The notes under the pieces are model-generated. The model had not been told where the DNA came from. It worked only from the letters and a program-made list of their open reading frames with translations, and searched no databases. Positions 26,740 to 35,493 of a stretch of DNA of 64,000 bases are shown in pieces. Location of the stretch: NCBI GenBank assembly GCA_937884635.1, contig CALGBW010000008.1, positions 1-64,000 on the forward strand, given 5' to 3'. This stretch comes from an uncultured Chlamydiaceae bacterium. GTDB taxonomy: Bacteria; Chlamydiota; Chlamydiia; Chlamydiales; Chlamydiaceae. Each line of letters starts with the position of its first letter. Position 1 is the stretch's first letter. The translations under genes and the position numbers were made by a program.

Positions 26740-28008
26740 TTAACTGAAAATCGCAGCGGTTGTTTGTAGTTGGGAGTTGGCGATCTGTTCCAATGTTTGT
26801 AGCGCTTCTCGGATAGCTTGGGCACTTTGCTCTTGTAGCTGTTGTGCTTGACCTGCGTACTGCCCAAATAGGTTAGCCATTATTTTTAATTCTTCAGCGC
26901 GAGCTTCTGCTTGACCAGCTAAACGTTGCTGTTCAGCAACTTGTACTCCGATTACTCCACCAACAATACCCTCAATACCAGCTGTTAGACCGTGTAATAG
27001 CTGAGTTGCTTGTAAAGCTCCGCTTACGACACGGCCGCCAAATTCCAAGGCGCGCTGACCTTGTACTTTAACTACATTGAGTCCTCTTGATGCGGTTTCT
27101 TTCCAACCAGGAGAATTTAATGCTTTGGAAAATGCGCTAGAGGCTTGAGAAGACATATTCTTAGCCAAAGTACCTGCAGTTGTAGCAGCAGCTTCTGCTG
27201 CGCCTGAAGCGGCCGCTTTGGCTGCTGTTGACGCTCCCGTTGTTGCTGTTTTAGCTGCTGTTGATGCTGCACCGCTAAGTCCAGAAGCAGTTTCACTGCT
27301 GAAGGAGGCGCTTTTTAGTCCTCCTAAGCTCTTGGCAGCAGAAAGCACTCCTCCTAGTACAGATATAGTAAAGCTAACTGTGTTGACGATCCCGCTGATC
27401 ATACTTTGCTTGGCTTGTAGTTCTGTTGCCGCTGCTTGATGCTCGGCTTGTTGTCGGATAGCATTTCCTATTTGAGGCGCCATTTCCATTTGCATTTGTA
27501 AGTTTTGGTTCTGCATTTGAAACTGCATAGACCAAGACTCCGCATTGGATTGCGCTAACATGCTCATGATCAAGCCCATGAGCGCAAGGGTCCCCATACC
27601 TTTTTTGAGTACCACGCCATTCACAGTTGGGGAGTGAGGACTAGGGAGAGAGGCACTTCCATCATCACGGATACCACTTGCGTCACGAATAATCTGTGTC
27701 GCAGATAAACCAGTAGATGCAGATATAGTAGAAGCGGACGATGCTGCTGAGCTTTGCGAAGTAGAATTGGTTTTATTTGCTTTGTTGGAGGAGCTTGCTT
27801 TATTTGTGCTTGCTTTTTTAGTAGAACGCACCCCGCTATCATCGGATGCTTCATTAATGAGATCTTCGAATCCTCCAGCAGCTTGCTCTTGAATACCTTG
27901 TTTGTTAGCTGCTTGCTGGTTATTTGCTGTGCTATTCGCTTGTGTTTGCGCAAGCTGGGCTGCTAAAGCGCTTGGATCTGACTGATTCCCTTGAACGCCT
28001 GTTGTCAT
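26740..28008 (-). CDS. copD: CopD, minor type III translocator (CT579 type)
   Basis: The 422-residue protein belongs to the chlamydial translocon. Residues 1-130 are Ser/Ala/Thr/Gln/Lys-rich and disordered. A hydrophobic helix (about 138-155, MGTLALMGLIMSMLAQSN) and a second hydrophobic stretch (about 208-228) follow, and the C-terminus is Ala-rich and coiled (QQRLAGQAEARAEELKIM on). This is the SctB/YopD-like plan, and it lies 19 bases after copB, the larger translocator. CopB and CopD are thought to be secreted by the injectisome and insert in the host membrane as a pore. The chaperone LcrH/Scc2 is encoded at the start of the operon. Confidence 0.87.
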   Translation of the reverse strand: MTTGVQGNQSDPSALAAQLAQTQANSTANNQQAANKQGIQEQAAGGFEDLINEASDDSGVRSTKKASTNKASSSNKANKTNSTSQSSAASSASTISASTGLSATQIIRDASGIRDDGSASLPSPHSPTVNGVVLKKGMGTLALMGLIMSMLAQSNAESWSMQFQMQNQNLQMQMEMAPQIGNAIRQQAEHQAAATELQAKQSMISGIVNTVSFTISVLGGVLSAAKSLGGLKSASFSSETASGLSGAASTAAKTATTGASTAAKAAASGAAEAAATTAGTLAKNMSSQASSAFSKALNSPGWKETASRGLNVVKVQGQRALEFGGRVVSGALQATQLLHGLTAGIEGIVGGVIGVQVAEQQRLAGQAEARAEELKIMANLFGQYAGQAQQLQEQSAQAIREALQTLEQIANSQLQTTAAIFS

Positions 28009-28027
28009 AAATTATCCCCTAAAAAAA

Positions 28028-29479
28028 TTATCCCCCGACTGCAGCAGATAGAGTTCCGCTAATGCTTGAGAAAGCTTTTGCTATTTGACTGCCTAATTTT
28101 GCGACTTCGTTTTGTAGTTCAGATGCTTCTCCAACATTTTTAGCTGCAATCTTACTTGCTTGGCGCCAGAATAATGTAAACATCTTTAACATCTCTGTTT
28201 GAGCACTTAAAGCTCCCGTCTCTCTTTGTATCGCGGCAAGTGCTTTTTGTATGTCTGCTAGTTGGAAACTGCAGATTGCTTTGGCTAGTGTTGGAGCTGC
28301 AACGGCAGCACTTAATCCCATAGCTACCCATTTACTTCCTAAGGTGTCTAACACTTTAGAGAGTTTAGGGAAGGCTTTACTGAGTATGGATTTTCCTAGT
28401 TTGAAAATCTTGGTAAGGTTTTTCACTAATGTTTTAACAGCTGCTTTTACCGCTGCTTTAATAGCAGCTTTGATCCCTTGTTTAATAGCAGCTTTTACAG
28501 CCTGTTGAATCGCTGTTTTAATCGCTTGAATAATGCATTCTTTAATTGCTGTAATAACGGCTTGTACTACAGCTTGTATGGTCGATTGTGTTACAGCGGT
28601 GACCCCGGCTGTCACTCCTGCTGTCACTCCTGCTGTTACCCCTGCAGCAGCCGCAGTTCCCGCAGCAGCTGCAGTTCCAATCAATCCTAACCCACAGGTA
28701 AAGATAGCGGCAACGATGGAAATAACTGTAATGGCTACAGTAATGGCGATCATGACAGTATTAACCACGTTCATCGTACCGTTTAGCTGATCGCTCTTCT
28801 TCTGAGCCTCTTGCATTTTTTTGTATTCAGCTCTCTGAGAGTCTATTTTCAGCCCTTGGGATTCTAGAGCAGCTCGGTTCATTGTTTCTGCTTGTGCTTG
28901 CGTAGATTGATAATCTGCAAGAGCACCTCTGGTGGACTCTGTTAGTGCTGCAATAGCTTTGGCTAGGGCAAGGCCAACTTCGGATACATCTGGTCTTGGT
29001 GTAAGAGAAGGTGAGGGGAGTTGGGGAGTATTGTTTAAACTTGGGTTCCCGACTTGTCCTCCGTTAACGATATTTTGTATTTCTTGTAGCGCAGCTGCAT
29101 CTGCTGAAGATAAAGAGCTGAGACTTGTGGTGGATAATGCTTTCGATGTTGCTTCTGCGCCTTTCTGCCCGGAAACTTGAGAGGAAAAGGTAGCTAGGTT
29201 TGCTTCATTAGCTTGTGCTGGTCGTGCAGATAGACCTTGTTGTTCTAAGCTTTCAGCATTTTTCGCGGCAGAGGCACCATCTCTTCCCTGAGCACCGGAG
29301 AGAGCAGCGTCACTTTGTGTCCCAAGCCCGTCTCGGTTTTGGCGGGGTTCTTGAATTTGCTTATTCTCATTTCCAGCTAGCTTATCCTGATTCGGGACGC
29401 CCTGAGGCATAGACTGCAGGACTTGGGAAAGGATATTTTTCGCACTGTTGCTATCAGAGCTATTAGAAGATATGGACAT
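28028..29479 (-). CDS. copB: CopB, major type III translocator (CT578 type)
   Basis: The 483-residue protein has a disordered Ser/Gln/Asn/Glu-rich secretion region (1-170) and a coiled region. A long hydrophobic hairpin (about 238-296) contains VVNTVMIAITVAITVISIVA and GLIGTAAAAGTAAAAGVTAG. A lysine/alanine amphipathic stretch (about 312-355) and a second hydrophobic segment near 390 follow. This is the SctE/YopB-like translocator. Four tandem 12-bp units (28599-28646) encode repeated AGVT. The operon order lcrH, CT577, copB, copD is standard for Chlamydiaceae. Confidence 0.88.
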   Translation of the reverse strand: MSISSNSSDSNSAKNILSQVLQSMPQGVPNQDKLAGNENKQIQEPRQNRDGLGTQSDAALSGAQGRDGASAAKNAESLEQQGLSARPAQANEANLATFSSQVSGQKGAEATSKALSTTSLSSLSSADAAALQEIQNIVNGGQVGNPSLNNTPQLPSPSLTPRPDVSEVGLALAKAIAALTESTRGALADYQSTQAQAETMNRAALESQGLKIDSQRAEYKKMQEAQKKSDQLNGTMNVVNTVMIAITVAITVISIVAAIFTCGLGLIGTAAAAGTAAAAGVTAGVTAGVTAGVTAVTQSTIQAVVQAVITAIKECIIQAIKTAIQQAVKAAIKQGIKAAIKAAVKAAVKTLVKNLTKIFKLGKSILSKAFPKLSKVLDTLGSKWVAMGLSAAVAAPTLAKAICSFQLADIQKALAAIQRETGALSAQTEMLKMFTLFWRQASKIAAKNVGEASELQNEVAKLGSQIAKAFSSISGTLSAAVGG

Positions 29480-29510
29480 GTAACCCTGCCAACGTTAGAA
29501 GGTATTGTGT

Positions 29511-29855
29511 TTACTTATGTTTATGTTCATGACTTTTAGCTTCTGAAGCAGCTGTTGCTGCAATCATCCGAATTTCTTGCAAAACGGAAGCTAAAGCTTT
29601 TTCTTCTTTTGGGCTTTTAAATACGCCCTTCATCATTTCCTCTATAGGCATAGAGTCCATCAGCCCTGCAAAAGCAGCAATCAGTTTAGTAATGTTTTCT
29701 TCGTTGTCTATGCCTAAAAGCTGTTCTAGAGCATCTTCGTGTTCTGTTGTCGTATGATTATGTTTGTGGTGGGCTTTAGAGTGTGTCTTACGAGAAGCGG
29801 TTTTTTTCTGCTGAGGGCGGGTCATGTCTGCTTTTGTAGAGGTACGTTTTTTCAT
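29511..29855 (-). CDS. Small basic protein of the translocator operon (CT577 type)
   Basis: The 114-residue protein has a Lys/Arg/His-rich N-terminus (about 1-40, including KAHHKHNHTTTEHED) and a helical acidic middle, ending SEAKSHEHKHK. Both ends are His/Lys-rich, which could bind metal or nucleic acid, but this is not shown. It lies between the chaperone gene (21-base gap) and copB (31-base gap), so it is presumably made with the translocators. The function is unknown. Confidence 0.78.
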   Translation of the reverse strand: MKKRTSTKADMTRPQQKKTASRKTHSKAHHKHNHTTTEHEDALEQLLGIDNEENITKLIAAFAGLMDSMPIEEMMKGVFKSPKEEKALASVLQEIRMIAATAASEAKSHEHKHK

Positions 29856-29876
29856 TCTTGACTTACCTAATTCGGA

Positions 29877-30581
29877 TTAACGTTTTTTCTTTTTATTAGC
29901 AGGTGCTTTTGTTGAGCGTGTTTCAGAGGTTTTTTTCTTATCGGATGTGGCAGCAGCTTTTTTAGGAAGTAGATCTTTGAGTGAGTTTTTCATGATGTTG
30001 CAGCGTTCTTTCAACACTTTAAACTCAGGTTTGTTTGAGCAGATATCAATAGCCATATCCAGGAAATCATTGGATTCAGCAAGCTGATCTAATTTCATTA
30101 AGCTGTCAGCAATATAATAAGGAGGGATAGGGTTTTCAGGTTCTGCATCAAAGGCTAAGAAAAAACCAAATGCCGCTTCATTGTACATTTTTAATTGGTG
30201 ATAGCAGGAGCTCAAGCCAAGGATGTATTTGTAGCAGGCGGGCTTCGCAGCTGTAAGCATTTGGAATAAGCCAATCGCTTCGTGATATTTTCCTTGGGAG
30301 TAGAAGGTGTAGGCAACCGTGTACATCTCTTCTAAAAGAACGTCGGAAAGTCCTAGAATCTGCTGGAGGTTCAAACCATTTCCTAATCCTTGTAGGATAT
30401 TAAGCAGAACTTGTTTAGTTTCCTCTTCTGTAGGCAGCGGATACTTTTGCTCTAGGTCTTCATCTTTAGCCTTCTTCTGCGCAGCTATCTCCGCAAGTCG
30501 ACTCCGAGTCTTTTTATTAAAGGAAGCGGAAGGCTTATATGTAGATTTATTATTAGAACTATTAGATGCGGAGTTACTCAT
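29877..30581 (-). CDS. lcrH: LcrH/SycD-type translocator chaperone (Scc2/CT576 type)
   Basis: The 234-residue protein has a TPR domain (about 88-195) typical of class II type III chaperones, with LYTVAYTFYSQGKYHEAIGL-like repeats (EMYTVAYTFYSQGKYHEAIG) and AFGFFLAFDAEPENPIPPYY. Flanking tails are unusual: a Ser/Asn/Lys-rich N-terminus (1-50) and a Lys-rich C-terminus (205-234). Class II chaperones hold the two translocators apart and unfolded before secretion, and copB and copD are in the same operon. The promoter candidate at 30628-30655 precedes it. Confidence 0.87.
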   Translation of the reverse strand: MSNSASNSSNNKSTYKPSASFNKKTRSRLAEIAAQKKAKDEDLEQKYPLPTEEETKQVLLNILQGLGNGLNLQQILGLSDVLLEEMYTVAYTFYSQGKYHEAIGLFQMLTAAKPACYKYILGLSSCYHQLKMYNEAAFGFFLAFDAEPENPIPPYYIADSLMKLDQLAESNDFLDMAIDICSNKPEFKVLKERCNIMKNSLKDLLPKKAAATSDKKKTSETRSTKAPANKKKKR

Positions 30582-30627
30582 TAATATAAATCCTAAAAAT
30601 AAAAAAATATTTATCTTACGAATTAAT

Positions 30628-30655
30628 TTTATAATTAAATGTTTGCTGAAGACAA
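30628..30655 (-). promoter_or_regulatory. Candidate sigma66 promoter of the lcrH-copB-copD operon
   Basis: On the minus strand TTGTCT (30650-30655), a 16-base spacer and TATAAA (30628-30633, continuing AATT) form a near-consensus promoter in a very AT-rich region, about 47 bases upstream of the lcrH ATG. The rest of 30582-30804 is AT-rich, with one small hairpin, tgccg-taag-cggca, at 30724-30737. Confidence 0.6.
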
Positions 30656-30804
30656 ATGTTTCGTTTCTTTTTGTTTAATTATTTTGCTTAAAAAGCCTAA
30701 CTCTCTATTTTTATGTATTTTAGTGCCGTAAGCGGCATAGTGGATTTTTAAGGCCGAGAGTAACTTCTTGATTGTCAATCGGCTTGTATGTGTAAAAACA
30801 TGGT

Positions 30805-32556
30805 ATGAACGTGGTATCTCTATCTTCTCGCAAGCCTATACAGCTGCTGGACTCCGTAACGATTAACCAGATCGCGGCTGGGGAGGTAATTGAAAATTCG
30901 GTGTCTGTTGTGAAAGAGTTAGTAGAGAACGCTTTGGATGCAGGTGCAGATACAATTGAGATTGAAACACTTGGTGGTGGACAGGGGCTGATCGTTGTAA
31001 AAGATAATGGGTGTGGGATGGATTCCCATGATGTTTCCATGGCGTTACAACGTCATGCCACATCTAAAATTGATTCTTTCTCCGATGTCTTTTCTTTGAT
31101 GAGTTTTGGTTTTCGTGGGGAGGCTTTACCTGCAATTGCTTCTATTGCTCGACTGGAGATCCTCTCCTCTACTGGCTCCGGGGAGCGGAGCTGTGGGATG
31201 CGTTTTGTAGTTCATGATGGGAAAGTTGTGCACGAAGAACCATGTGCGAGACAACGAGGAACGACAATTACTGTTGAGCACCTGTTCTATAATGTACCTG
31301 TTCGTCGTGGATTTCAAAAATCTCCTCTTAAAGATCGTTTGCAGTTACGTAAGGTGTTGGAAAACCGTGTTTTATCAACTACCGGAGTAGAATGGACGTG
31401 GATTAGCGAAAGACAAAAAGAGCTATTTGTCTCCAAAGAGGATGATTTCGCTGCTCGGACCAAGCTAGTAATGGGGGAAGACTTTATGCAGGATGCCATT
31501 CCTCTACAGGCTACTTTTGGTGAGCTGCATGTTTCTGGATTTTTAGGTTCTCCCCATCACCATAGACCGAATCGTCAAGGACAGCGGATTTTTGTTAACG
31601 AACGTCCTGTTGAATCCTCTTTTATCGCGAGAAAAGTCGGAGAGGCATACTCCTTTCTCATTCCCCCTCAACGCTATCCGATGTTTGTGTTGAAAGTGCA
31701 TGTGCCTGCGCAGTGGTGTGATTTTAATGTGCACCCACAGAAGTTAGAAGTGCGTTTGTTGAAAGAGGATGAGATTGGGGAGTTTTTATTCTCTGCTATC
31801 TTAGATGTTCTTGCTCGTCCCCAAGGAACAGGAGAGACCGTTCAGTCTCAGTCGGCATTACGTTTCTTCATACCCCATGATGGCCTATCATGCACGCCAT
31901 CAGAGAGACCGTCTTTCCCTGTTCCGCTAGTTTATGAAGAAAAAATTTCGTTTCCAGATGCTTATGAGGTTGTACCGCAGCAGGTAACCCCATCTGAACA
32001 GCAAGTGGACTGGTGTCAAGCTACGAATGTGCGTTGGCTAGCTTCCTTAGGAAAGAAGGTGATTTTGGCAGAAGATCATGAGGGAGTGCATCTTGTTTTT
32101 ACCCAGTCTGCTAGGAAGCAACTGTTCTATGCTGCTATGTCAGAGAGCCATTCCTATCCCAGCCAGTCTTTTTTGATTCCACTTCGTTTATCTGTGACAG
32201 CTCAGGAAGGAGCATTTTTTGCTGCACATAAAGAAGCACTATCCCAGTTAGGGATTGAGATTTCTCAAGTGGGGCCTCATAACTTTGCTATCGACAGTGC
32301 TCCTGCTTTCTTGGAGGAACAAGAGCTGATTCCCTGGTTACATGCTCTTGCTGCCGGTGATAAAACAAATATACAATGTGTTTTAAAAGAAAGGATAAAA
32401 AAAACACTGAGCAAGGTGGCCTTTCATGCTTCGAAACCCTTTGAAACACATTGGCTGGCTTTGCTATGGGGATTAGGGAAGCCCGAAATAGCAATCGACG
32501 GAACACGTATCCGTCGATTGCTATCGGAAACCGATTTACTGCGCTTCCAGAGCTAA
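30805..32556 (+). CDS. mutL: DNA mismatch repair protein MutL
   Basis: The 583-residue protein has the GHKL ATPase motifs NQIAAGEVIENS, ENALDAGAD, DNGCGMD and GFRGEALPAIASI, the transducer domain (to about 330) and a C-terminal dimerisation domain. The endonuclease motif DQHA-x2-E of many MutL proteins is not kept: the matching stretch reads FTQSARKQLFY. So this MutL probably coordinates rather than nicks. It is divergent from the translocator operon and ends 1 base before the convergent CT565-type gene. Confidence 0.94.
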   Translation: MNVVSLSSRKPIQLLDSVTINQIAAGEVIENSVSVVKELVENALDAGADTIEIETLGGGQGLIVVKDNGCGMDSHDVSMALQRHATSKIDSFSDVFSLMSFGFRGEALPAIASIARLEILSSTGSGERSCGMRFVVHDGKVVHEEPCARQRGTTITVEHLFYNVPVRRGFQKSPLKDRLQLRKVLENRVLSTTGVEWTWISERQKELFVSKEDDFAARTKLVMGEDFMQDAIPLQATFGELHVSGFLGSPHHHRPNRQGQRIFVNERPVESSFIARKVGEAYSFLIPPQRYPMFVLKVHVPAQWCDFNVHPQKLEVRLLKEDEIGEFLFSAILDVLARPQGTGETVQSQSALRFFIPHDGLSCTPSERPSFPVPLVYEEKISFPDAYEVVPQQVTPSEQQVDWCQATNVRWLASLGKKVILAEDHEGVHLVFTQSARKQLFYAAMSESHSYPSQSFLIPLRLSVTAQEGAFFAAHKEALSQLGIEISQVGPHNFAIDSAPAFLEEQELIPWLHALAAGDKTNIQCVLKERIKKTLSKVAFHASKPFETHWLALLWGLGKPEIAIDGTRIRRLLSETDLLRFQS

Positions 32557-32557
32557 A

Positions 32558-33007
32558 CTATTGATCGTTAGAGCTTTTGTTTATACAAGGCTCTTTAGAA
32601 AGAAACATCAGCAGAACGCATAACACGATAAATGTTACCGTGAAGGCGAATGCTTTAATTAAGAAGAATAAGAGTAACCCACACAACAGGGCATTTTTTG
32701 CAGGCCCGTTTTTAGCAAAATGTAGCTTAATGTTAACGAGCATGGCTGAAATTTCTGGGTAAAAGCCAAGCACGCTTCCTAAGGCAACAAAAAGCCCTCC
32801 CCAGCTAGGAGCTGGTAAGCTGACAATAATCCCAACTAGAGTCAATACCCCACCAATAGCTTCTCGCATGTGATGTTGAAGAAACTTCTTCAAACCACCA
32901 ACCCTAGGATCAGCATGTAAATCTTTCACCTTGCGTTTCAAGGTATCTAATTTAGAGGAAGAATCTTGTGAAGAAGGATCTTTAGGAGCTTCGTCCACCA
33001 TAGCCAC
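32558..33007 (-). CDS. Small membrane protein (CT565 type), candidate inclusion-membrane protein
   Basis: The 149-residue protein has a hydrophilic Lys/Ser/Asp-rich N-terminus (about 1-47). Two hydrophobic pairs follow, about 54-82 (GVLTLVGIIVSLPAP and GGLFVALGSVLGFYP) and about 108-138 (LLCGLLLFFLIKAFAFTVTF). Closely spaced double hydrophobic segments are the hallmark of chlamydial Inc proteins, so inclusion-membrane location is possible; an ordinary inner-membrane protein is the alternative. It is the last gene of the block that here lies against mutL, although it adjoins sctT in the gene order I recall for C. trachomatis. Confidence 0.65.
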   Translation of the reverse strand: MAMVDEAPKDPSSQDSSSKLDTLKRKVKDLHADPRVGGLKKFLQHHMREAIGGVLTLVGIIVSLPAPSWGGLFVALGSVLGFYPEISAMLVNIKLHFAKNGPAKNALLCGLLLFFLIKAFAFTVTFIVLCVLLMFLSKEPCINKSSNDQ

Positions 33008-33188
33008 CCCTTTAAAATAATCTTTTTATTTCTTATGTCTACTAACCAACAATTAACAAAACAACTATTAAATCCGAAATAAAAAACTTTTAATAGAGAG
33101 CGGTATAAATCTTTTTCATAGAGAGTGAATTCTTGCAAGTGTTTGAATTAAGAGGATATTAGGAGGGATTCTAGCGAACCTCCTCTTT

Positions 33189-34178
33189 TTATGATGGGGG
33201 TTGTGGAGAAGGAGGAAACGCTAATGGGCAACGGCATCGGTGTACGATGCCTGTTTCCGGATCTGTTAAGAAAAAATAATTCCCCTCTGTCCCTAATGTA
33301 TAGTCGAAGATCTTTTTATTGAGGATGGATAGTAAGTTGTACTGAGAAAGCAGGATTTGTGTACGGTCTCGGAGCTCCATACGAAAATCGGTTCTTGTTT
33401 TGAAAAGATCTAAAGCTGCTGCTTGCCCTTGTCTTTGAATTTCTTGTTCTTGATGTTGAGCCATAGCAAGGATCTGTTCTCTTAGAGAGAGGATGTCTTG
33501 ATATGCCTCAGGATGCACGAGAACGGCTTGGAGTAATTCTGGCGAAGCAAAGAGAAGATTGATTTTCGGAGCTTGTTGTTTTTCATAATGCACAAAATGC
33601 AACAGCGAAGGGATTTTGGGTGTTCCTCGAAGAAGATTATACAGGATACGCCCTTCTGCTTCAGGGAGTGTGAGAGTAGCAAGAACCTCTTCACCATCTT
33701 GTTCAGCCCTGGACAGAATAAGGTCTTTTTGTGCTAAAAGGGCTGAGACCAGCTGTTTAGAGGCATCTTTTGTTATATAACCCGTATCCACATAGAGAAT
33801 GGTTAATAAACGTAAGAAGATGGCATGCCAGGAAGAGTCTTCATTATGTTTTTCAGGTGCTTCTGTGAGCAGGGCATATAAGTTATATCTGGAGTTATTA
33901 GGTGGCCGTGAGAAGGGCACTTTAAGCAAACGTAAGCGACGTTTTTTCTTTACTTGCAGTGTTTTTTCTTTGCGGGAAGAAGAGGCTTCTTTTTTCTTAG
34001 TAGGGTTTTTGTTGTTTTTGTATTTAAGGTCTGCACATAGGCTCTTTTTCATAGAAAAAAGGTTTTCTTCTCGATCCAAAGCCTGAGCACACAGGCAGCG
34101 TTTACGTGCTGTTGTCGCATCAAAAGAAACCATAGTGACAATAGATGTAAGGCATAAGAGTGTGAAAATATAATGCAT
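33189..34178 (-). CDS. Uncharacterised protein of the type II secretion block (CT566 type)
   Basis: The 329-residue protein has an N-terminal hydrophobic segment (about 3-19, signal peptide or anchor), then a very basic stretch (about 55-90, KKKEASSSRKEKTLQVKKKR) and a helical C-terminal region. I do not recognise a family. It starts 2 bases after the upstream pseudopilin-like gene, so it is translated with it and may be a late component of the pseudopilus or a passenger. The 3' region (33008-33188) holds a weak GC-rich hairpin, aggagg/cctcct, near the stop. Confidence 0.72.
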   Translation of the reverse strand: MHYIFTLLCLTSIVTMVSFDATTARKRCLCAQALDREENLFSMKKSLCADLKYKNNKNPTKKKEASSSRKEKTLQVKKKRRLRLLKVPFSRPPNNSRYNLYALLTEAPEKHNEDSSWHAIFLRLLTILYVDTGYITKDASKQLVSALLAQKDLILSRAEQDGEEVLATLTLPEAEGRILYNLLRGTPKIPSLLHFVHYEKQQAPKINLLFASPELLQAVLVHPEAYQDILSLREQILAMAQHQEQEIQRQGQAAALDLFKTRTDFRMELRDRTQILLSQYNLLSILNKKIFDYTLGTEGNYFFLTDPETGIVHRCRCPLAFPPSPQPPS

Positions 34179-34180
34179 CC

Positions 34181-34699
34181 TTATTCTCCTATAGAAAACT
34201 GGTATACCCGATGTCTCAGGGTATTTTGTTGAGAGAGGGAGAGAGAGAGGATAAGGCGTTCGTTATTAACACAGGAGCAGGAAGCAGCAGAGACCTGTTT
34301 TAATAGGGAAATACGCTCGTGTTTGGACGGATTGCGTAAGCTCTGTATCAGTAAGAGCAATTGATGGGTTTGCTGATCATAGACAAGAGTCCCAGAAACC
34401 TTCCCAGCAAGATCAGGATCACTATAGATCCCTCGGTCGAACATCATAGAACAGAGCCCCTGTGAGGAAAGTGATAGAGATGTAGCAGTCGAAAACCAAG
34501 AGCGAAGTTGGTGATACGCACGTTGTTCTTCAGCAAAAGCTTGAAAGGTAACTTCCTTTTTCTTGTGAGAAAAGAAAATAGTATGGCTCCACATCCCTAA
34601 TGAAGTAAGCAATACAGACAGCAAGGTTAGTGATAGCAACAGCTCCATTAAAAGAAAAGAGCGTCGTATTTGGCTAGGCCCGGTTATGAAGTGACGCAT
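34181..34699 (-). CDS. Pseudopilin-like protein (CT567 type)
   Basis: The 172-residue protein starts with a basic leader ending RRS, then FLLMELLLSLTLLSVLLTS, a type IV pilin-like hydrophobic helix with glutamate at position 5 after the expected cleavage point. This marks it as a minor pseudopilin of the type II system encoded upstream. Position -1 is Ser rather than Gly. Its start overlaps the preceding gene by 16 bases. The remainder (Ser/Leu-rich, two cysteines in SCSCVNNE) is not recognisable. Confidence 0.72.
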   Translation of the reverse strand: MRHFITGPSQIRRSFLLMELLLSLTLLSVLLTSLGMWSHTIFFSHKKKEVTFQAFAEEQRAYHQLRSWFSTATSLSLSSQGLCSMMFDRGIYSDPDLAGKVSGTLVYDQQTHQLLLLIQSLRNPSKHERISLLKQVSAASCSCVNNERLILSLSLSQQNTLRHRVYQFSIGE

Positions 34700-35169
34700 A
34701 GGCTCCTCTGCATAGAAATAGACTGTTTCTGATTAGGGAAAAGCTCGATCACCACATCAACAAGACAGGACTGTACAGCTCCTGAGTGCGTTTCAGTGCG
34801 CTGCCGTACATGCACGGAGTAGGCGTAGGGGACTGGCAAGGGAACCCCCTGAGAGGAGTATAACGCCTGGTTGAGCGTCCCTGCTCCTTGGGATGGAAGC
34901 CGGCCTGTTGCCATGCTAGCTCGAATAGTATCGTGTACTTGGAAGAAACAAGTGTCTATGGCTGCAGGGATCTGGAGATGGACAAGATCTTCTTCCAAGG
35001 TACGCCCGATGGAAGCATAAAAATAGATGCAGGGAATCAGTATAACACTCACTAGCGAGAGGGCTAATAGCACTTCTACAAGCAAAAAACTACGCTTGCT
35101 TCGCGTGTGGTTAGTGTGTTGGGTTCTGGATTTTCTTCGAGTAAACAAGAATATCGTCTCCTCTTTCAT
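34684..35169 (-). CDS. Pseudopilin-like protein (CT568 type)
   Basis: The 161-residue protein has a long basic leader (about 28 residues ending KRS) and then FLLVEVLLALSLVSVILIP, again a pilin-type helix with Glu5. It is probably a minor pseudopilin (GspH-K class) of the type II system. The ATG at 35169 overlaps gspG by 59 bases; a later start would shorten the leader but keep the pilin motif. Two cysteines lie in the periplasmic part. Function is inferred from motif and neighbours only. Confidence 0.72.
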   Translation of the reverse strand: MKEETIFLFTRRKSRTQHTNHTRSKRSFLLVEVLLALSLVSVILIPCIYFYASIGRTLEEDLVHLQIPAAIDTCFFQVHDTIRASMATGRLPSQGAGTLNQALYSSQGVPLPVPYAYSVHVRQRTETHSGAVQSCLVDVVIELFPNQKQSISMQRSLCVTS

Positions 35170-35479
35170 TGAGAGAAACTATGAGCTCATTTCCCCAGGC
35201 ATCTTCGAGTAATTTTTTCCCATCACGATTCCAAGCAGCACTAAGGATAATAGAGTCTTTCCGTGAGATAATCTCTTCCAAAGACATGTTCCCAGTAGCG
35301 TACTCCATCATGAGAATGTCATAGACTCGGGCACATTTTTGCTCTGTTTGAAAAACTTTACCTTTTTGAATGCTCCCACGCATGTTAAAGGCTAAGGCTC
35401 CTCCTATGATCCCAATTAATGTGATCACAACCATCATTTCTACAAGAGTGATGGATCGTTTATGACGCTTTTTGTGCAT
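35111..35479 (-). CDS. gspG: GspG-type major pseudopilin
   Basis: The 122-residue protein has the short leader MHKKRHKRS followed by ITLVEMMVVITLIGIIGGAL, the pilin-like N-terminal helix with Glu5. The C-terminal domain carries the GspG-like end DAWGNELIVSLNERGDDILVYS. It would polymerise into the type II pseudopilus that pushes substrates through the GspD secretin. The usual Gly at the cleavage site is Ser here. It lies 14 bases after gspF and overlaps the next pseudopilin gene. Confidence 0.85.
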   Translation of the reverse strand: MHKKRHKRSITLVEMMVVITLIGIIGGALAFNMRGSIQKGKVFQTEQKCARVYDILMMEYATGNMSLEEIISRKDSIILSAAWNRDGKKLLEDAWGNELIVSLNERGDDILVYSKKIQNPTH

Positions 35480-35493
35480 GTTCTGCCTCCTTG

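Noticed and set aside
28599..28646. 12-bp tandem repeats in copB as a mobile or satellite element
   Set aside because: The units stay in frame and encode AGVT within the hydrophobic hairpin, so they are part of the protein design.
28478..28790. Plus-strand frames opposite copB with Thr/Val/Ala or Cys/Ser-rich proteins
   Set aside because: They are shadows of the repetitive copB coding sequence; composition mirrors the complementary codons.
30319..30678. Plus-strand 119-codon frame over the lcrH start
   Set aside because: It is the antisense of the TPR chaperone and its promoter; there is no independent support.
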